Shown piece after piece: positions 6,815-8,400 of a stretch of DNA of 8,400 nt. Numbering within the stretch: the first letter of the stretch is position 1; the number at the start of each line of letters is the position of its first letter. Source of the stretch: Pseudomonadota bacterium (lineage in GTDB: Bacteria > Pseudomonadota > Gammaproteobacteria > Burkholderiales > Burkholderiaceae_F); NCBI GenBank assembly GCA_021823635.1, contig JAKANT010000047.1:1-8400 (forward strand), given 5' to 3'. The translations under genes were made by a program, and so were the position numbers. The notes below the pieces were generated by a model, which saw only the letters and a program-made list of their open reading frames with translations, was not told the origin of the DNA and made no database searches.

Positions 6815-7840
6815 ATGCAGGTCCCGACCCAAGGCAGCGCCGACCGACGGCGCGACGCGCTGATCGCGTGGCTGCGGTCGCTGCCGCTCGACGCCGCCGT
6901 CGAGACGCTGCGGCCGGCCTCGGCCGATGCGAGCTTCCGCCGCTACTTCCGCGTCGATGCGCCAGGCCACGGCACGCTGATCGCGATGGACGCGCCGCCG
7001 GACAAGGAAGACGTGCGGCCTTTCATCAAAGTGGCGCGCCTGCTCGCCGACGCGGGGCTGAATGTTCCCGCGATCGTCGCCGCGGACGTCGCCCAGGGTT
7101 TCCTGCTGCTGACCGATCTCGGCACGCAGACCTACCTGGACGTGTTGAACGAAAGCAATGCCGACGCGCTTTACCGCGACGCGATCGCCGCGTTGGTCAA
7201 GTGGCAGCAGGCAAGCCGCGCCGGCGTGCTGCCGCCGTACGACGAAGCCGCCCTGCGGCGCGAACTGGACCTGTTCGCCGATTGGTACGTGGCGCGGCAT
7301 CTGCGGGTCGAGCTGGACGCGCGCCGGCGCGAAGTGCTGGCGCAGCAATACCGAGTGATCCTCGACGCCTGCCTGGCGCAGCCGTGCGTGTACGTGCACC
7401 GCGACTTCATGCCGCGCAACCTGATGCTGTCGCAGCCGAACCCCGGCGTGCTCGATTTCCAGGACGCGGTGTACGGCCCTATCACGTACGACATCGTTTC
7501 GCTGACGCGCGACGCGTTCATCAGCTGGAGCGAGGAACAGGTGCTCGACTGGACCATCCGCTACTGGGAAGCCGCGCGCCGCGCACGTCTTCCGGTGGAC
7601 GACGACTTCGCCGCCTTTTACCGCGCGTTCGAATGGATGGGCTTGCAGCGGCACCTGAAAGTGCTCGGCATCTTCGCCCGCATCAACTACCGCGACGGCA
7701 AGCCGCAGTATCTGGCCGACACGCCGCGTTTCGTGCGCTACGTGCGCGCGGTCGTGCACCGCTACGGCGCGCTGGCGCCGCTGGCCCGGCTGTTCGACGA
7801 GCTGGAGGGCATCCCGGTGCAGTTCGGCTATACGTTCTGA
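6815..7840 (+). CDS. amgK: N-acetylmuramate/N-acetylglucosamine anomeric kinase AmgK
   Basis: Cytoplasmic sugar kinase of the aminoglycoside-phosphotransferase fold. Members of this family studied in Pseudomonas phosphorylate MurNAc (and GlcNAc) at C1 with ATP, the first step of the anomeric cell-wall recycling route. The 341-residue protein has SADASFRRYFRV (36-47, nucleotide-loop region), LLLTDLGTQTYLD (97-109), the catalytic loop YVHRDFMPRNLML (193-205; Asp197 the probable base, Asn202 a metal ligand), and LDFQDAVYGPITYDIVSL (213-230; Asp214 the second metal ligand). The C-terminus VQFGYTF is typical of the family. Start ATG 6815 gives the normal family length; no clear Shine-Dalgarno precedes it. 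Distinguished from true aminoglycoside kinases by the HRDFMPRN loop and by murU next door. It reads away from lptD across a very short divergent gap and is probably cotranscribed with murU. Confidence 0.94.
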   Translation: MQVPTQGSADRRRDALIAWLRSLPLDAAVETLRPASADASFRRYFRVDAPGHGTLIAMDAPPDKEDVRPFIKVARLLADAGLNVPAIVAADVAQGFLLLTDLGTQTYLDVLNESNADALYRDAIAALVKWQQASRAGVLPPYDEAALRRELDLFADWYVARHLRVELDARRREVLAQQYRVILDACLAQPCVYVHRDFMPRNLMLSQPNPGVLDFQDAVYGPITYDIVSLTRDAFISWSEEQVLDWTIRYWEAARRARLPVDDDFAAFYRAFEWMGLQRHLKVLGIFARINYRDGKPQYLADTPRFVRYVRAVVHRYGALAPLARLFDELEGIPVQFGYTF

Positions 7841-7842
7841 GA

Positions 7843-7898
7843 ATCGCAACGCCCGCACGCGCCGCCATGCTCGAGTTGCGATCGCAAGCGCCCGCACG
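7843..7898. repeat. Short direct and inverted repeats after amgK
   Basis: ATCGCAACGCCCGCACG (7843-7859) recurs as ATCGCAAGCGCCCGCACG (7881-7898) with one extra G, 38 bp apart. Between them GTTGCGAT (7875-7882) is the exact inverse of ATCGCAAC (7843-7850), and TTGCGATCGCAA (7876-7887) is a perfect 12-bp palindrome. Much of the amgK-murU gap is thus a compact repeat cluster. It has no T-run, so it is not an intrinsic terminator; an mRNA-processing or regulator-binding site, or simple local duplication, are possible. Confidence 0.5.
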
Positions 7899-7921
7899 GC
7901 TCGACGCATCGTCGTGCCGTG
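7895..7921 (+). promoter_or_regulatory. Stable hairpin in the mRNA leader of murU
   Basis: CACGGC (7895-7900) pairs with GCCGTG (7916-7921) and, after one T-T mismatch, CGACG (7902-7906) pairs with CGTCG (7910-7914) around a CAT loop. That is 11 base pairs, nearly all G-C, ending 8 bases before a possible GTG start (7930) and 23 before ATG 7945. No T-run follows, so transcription should continue. It could set the relative output of amgK and murU by limiting ribosome access or by protecting the downstream message from 3'-exonucleases; this role is inference. Confidence 0.4.
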
Positions 7922-7944
7922 GATGAGCCGTGCCCGCCGCGTCG

Positions 7945-8400
7945 ATGCGAGCGCTGATCTTCGCCGCCGGCCGCGGTGAGCGCATGCGGCCGCTGTCGGA
8001 CCACACGCCCAAGCCGCTGCTGCGCGCCGGCGGCCGCCGGCTGATCGAGTACCAGATCGAGGCGCTGGTGCGCGCCGGCATTCGCGACCTGGTGATCAAT
8101 CTGGCGCATCTGGCCGATTCGTTCGAGCCGGTGCTCGGCGACGGCTCGGCGTACGGCGCGCGCATCGTCTATTCGCGCGAGGGCGACACGGCCGACGACG
8201 CGCTCGAGACGCTGGGCGGCATCGTCAAGGCGCGCCCGCTGCTCGGCGACGCGCCGTTCGTGGCGGTCAGCGGCGACATCGTCACCGACTTCGACTACCG
8301 GCGCCTGACGGCGCACGCGCAGGCGATCGCGCTCGGCGCGGCCGACGCGCACCTGGTGCTGGTGCCCAATCCGCCGTTTCATCCGGGCGGCGACATGGGG
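7945..8400 (+). CDS. murU: MurNAc-1-phosphate uridylyltransferase MurU, C-terminus outside window
   Basis: Nucleotidyltransferase that joins MurNAc-1-phosphate (the AmgK product) to UTP, giving UDP-MurNAc for peptidoglycan precursor synthesis. The frame stays open from 7945 to the window end (152 codons); the family is about 220-240 residues, so roughly the last third is missing. Visible are the signature loop FAAGRGERMRPLSDHTPKPLL (residues 6-26), with GRGERMRP binding the nucleotide and Lys23 in the TPKPL motif, IEYQIEALVRAGI (34-46), LGDGSAYG (64-71), and VSGDIVTDFDY (108-118) whose Asp111 is the expected metal ligand. Start choice: ATG 7945 gives the standard MRALIFAAG N-terminus, while GTG 7930, in frame and 6 bases after GGA, would add five residues and has the better ribosome-binding context. 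It follows amgK by 104 bases and is almost certainly its pathway partner. Confidence 0.93.
   Translation, partial: MRALIFAAGRGERMRPLSDHTPKPLLRAGGRRLIEYQIEALVRAGIRDLVINLAHLADSFEPVLGDGSAYGARIVYSREGDTADDALETLGGIVKARPLLGDAPFVAVSGDIVTDFDYRRLTAHAQAIALGAADAHLVLVPNPPFHPGGDMG

Noticed and set aside
6806..7909. 367-codon minus-strand frame antisense to amgK
   Set aside because: Shadow frame; the plus strand encodes a complete AmgK with catalytic motifs.
7841..7944. Intrinsic terminator between amgK and murU
   Set aside because: Hairpins are present but no T-run follows any of them, and the two genes form a known pathway pair.
1..8400. tRNA, rRNA, CRISPR array, insertion sequence, phage or toxin-antitoxin genes
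   Set aside because: Read on both strands; no repeat-spacer pattern, transposase motif, cloverleaf or small gene pair seen. All gene space is accounted for by housekeeping genes.

Overview
The window is strongly G+C-rich DNA (clearly above 60% by eye, with G/C-heavy third codon positions). It carries seven protein genes packed almost end to end. Gene content and order point to a betaproteobacterium, probably Burkholderiales or a close relative: a minus-strand lptD-surA-pdxA-rsmA cluster stands head to head with a plus-strand amgK-murU pair. The taxonomic call is inference from gene order and protein style; no marker gene such as rRNA is present.

Layout. Positions 2-1273 (+) hold the C-terminal three quarters of an AMP-dependent acyl-CoA synthetase whose start lies off the left edge. 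It converges on rsmA across a 52-bp gap that contains an inverted repeat. Positions 6777-1326 (-) hold a four-gene unit transcribed lptD, surA, pdxA, rsmA. lptD/surA and surA/pdxA overlap by 4 bases, and pdxA/rsmA are 12 bases apart. Positions 6778-6814, and probably also the first ~80 bases of the longest lptD reading frame, form a divergent control region with a perfect TATAAT on the minus strand and a 21-bp direct repeat. Positions 6815-8400 (+) hold amgK and the 5' two thirds of murU, separated by 104 bases that are unusually rich in repeats and hairpins.

How the genes work together. LptD (outer-membrane lipopolysaccharide translocon) and SurA (periplasmic chaperone that helps LptD and other beta-barrels fold) are a functional pair. 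PdxA (pyridoxal phosphate synthesis) and RsmA (16S rRNA dimethylation) are housekeeping genes that ride on the same transcript, as in Escherichia coli. AmgK and MurU salvage cell-wall sugars, giving MurNAc-1-phosphate and then UDP-MurNAc, and so bypass the fosfomycin-sensitive MurA step. The divergent region therefore lies between outer-membrane assembly and peptidoglycan recycling.

I see no mobile element, CRISPR array, RNA gene, phage gene or undescribed multi-gene system; this is a conserved housekeeping region. The points of interest are small-scale: pdxA seems to lack any ATG, GTG or TTG start and probably begins at CTG (or ATC) inside surA; the lptD start is probably annotated too early by any longest-ORF rule; a 21-bp direct repeat sits in the lptD/amgK control region; LptD has only two cysteines in its mature part; and the amgK-murU gap can form a strong hairpin just before murU.
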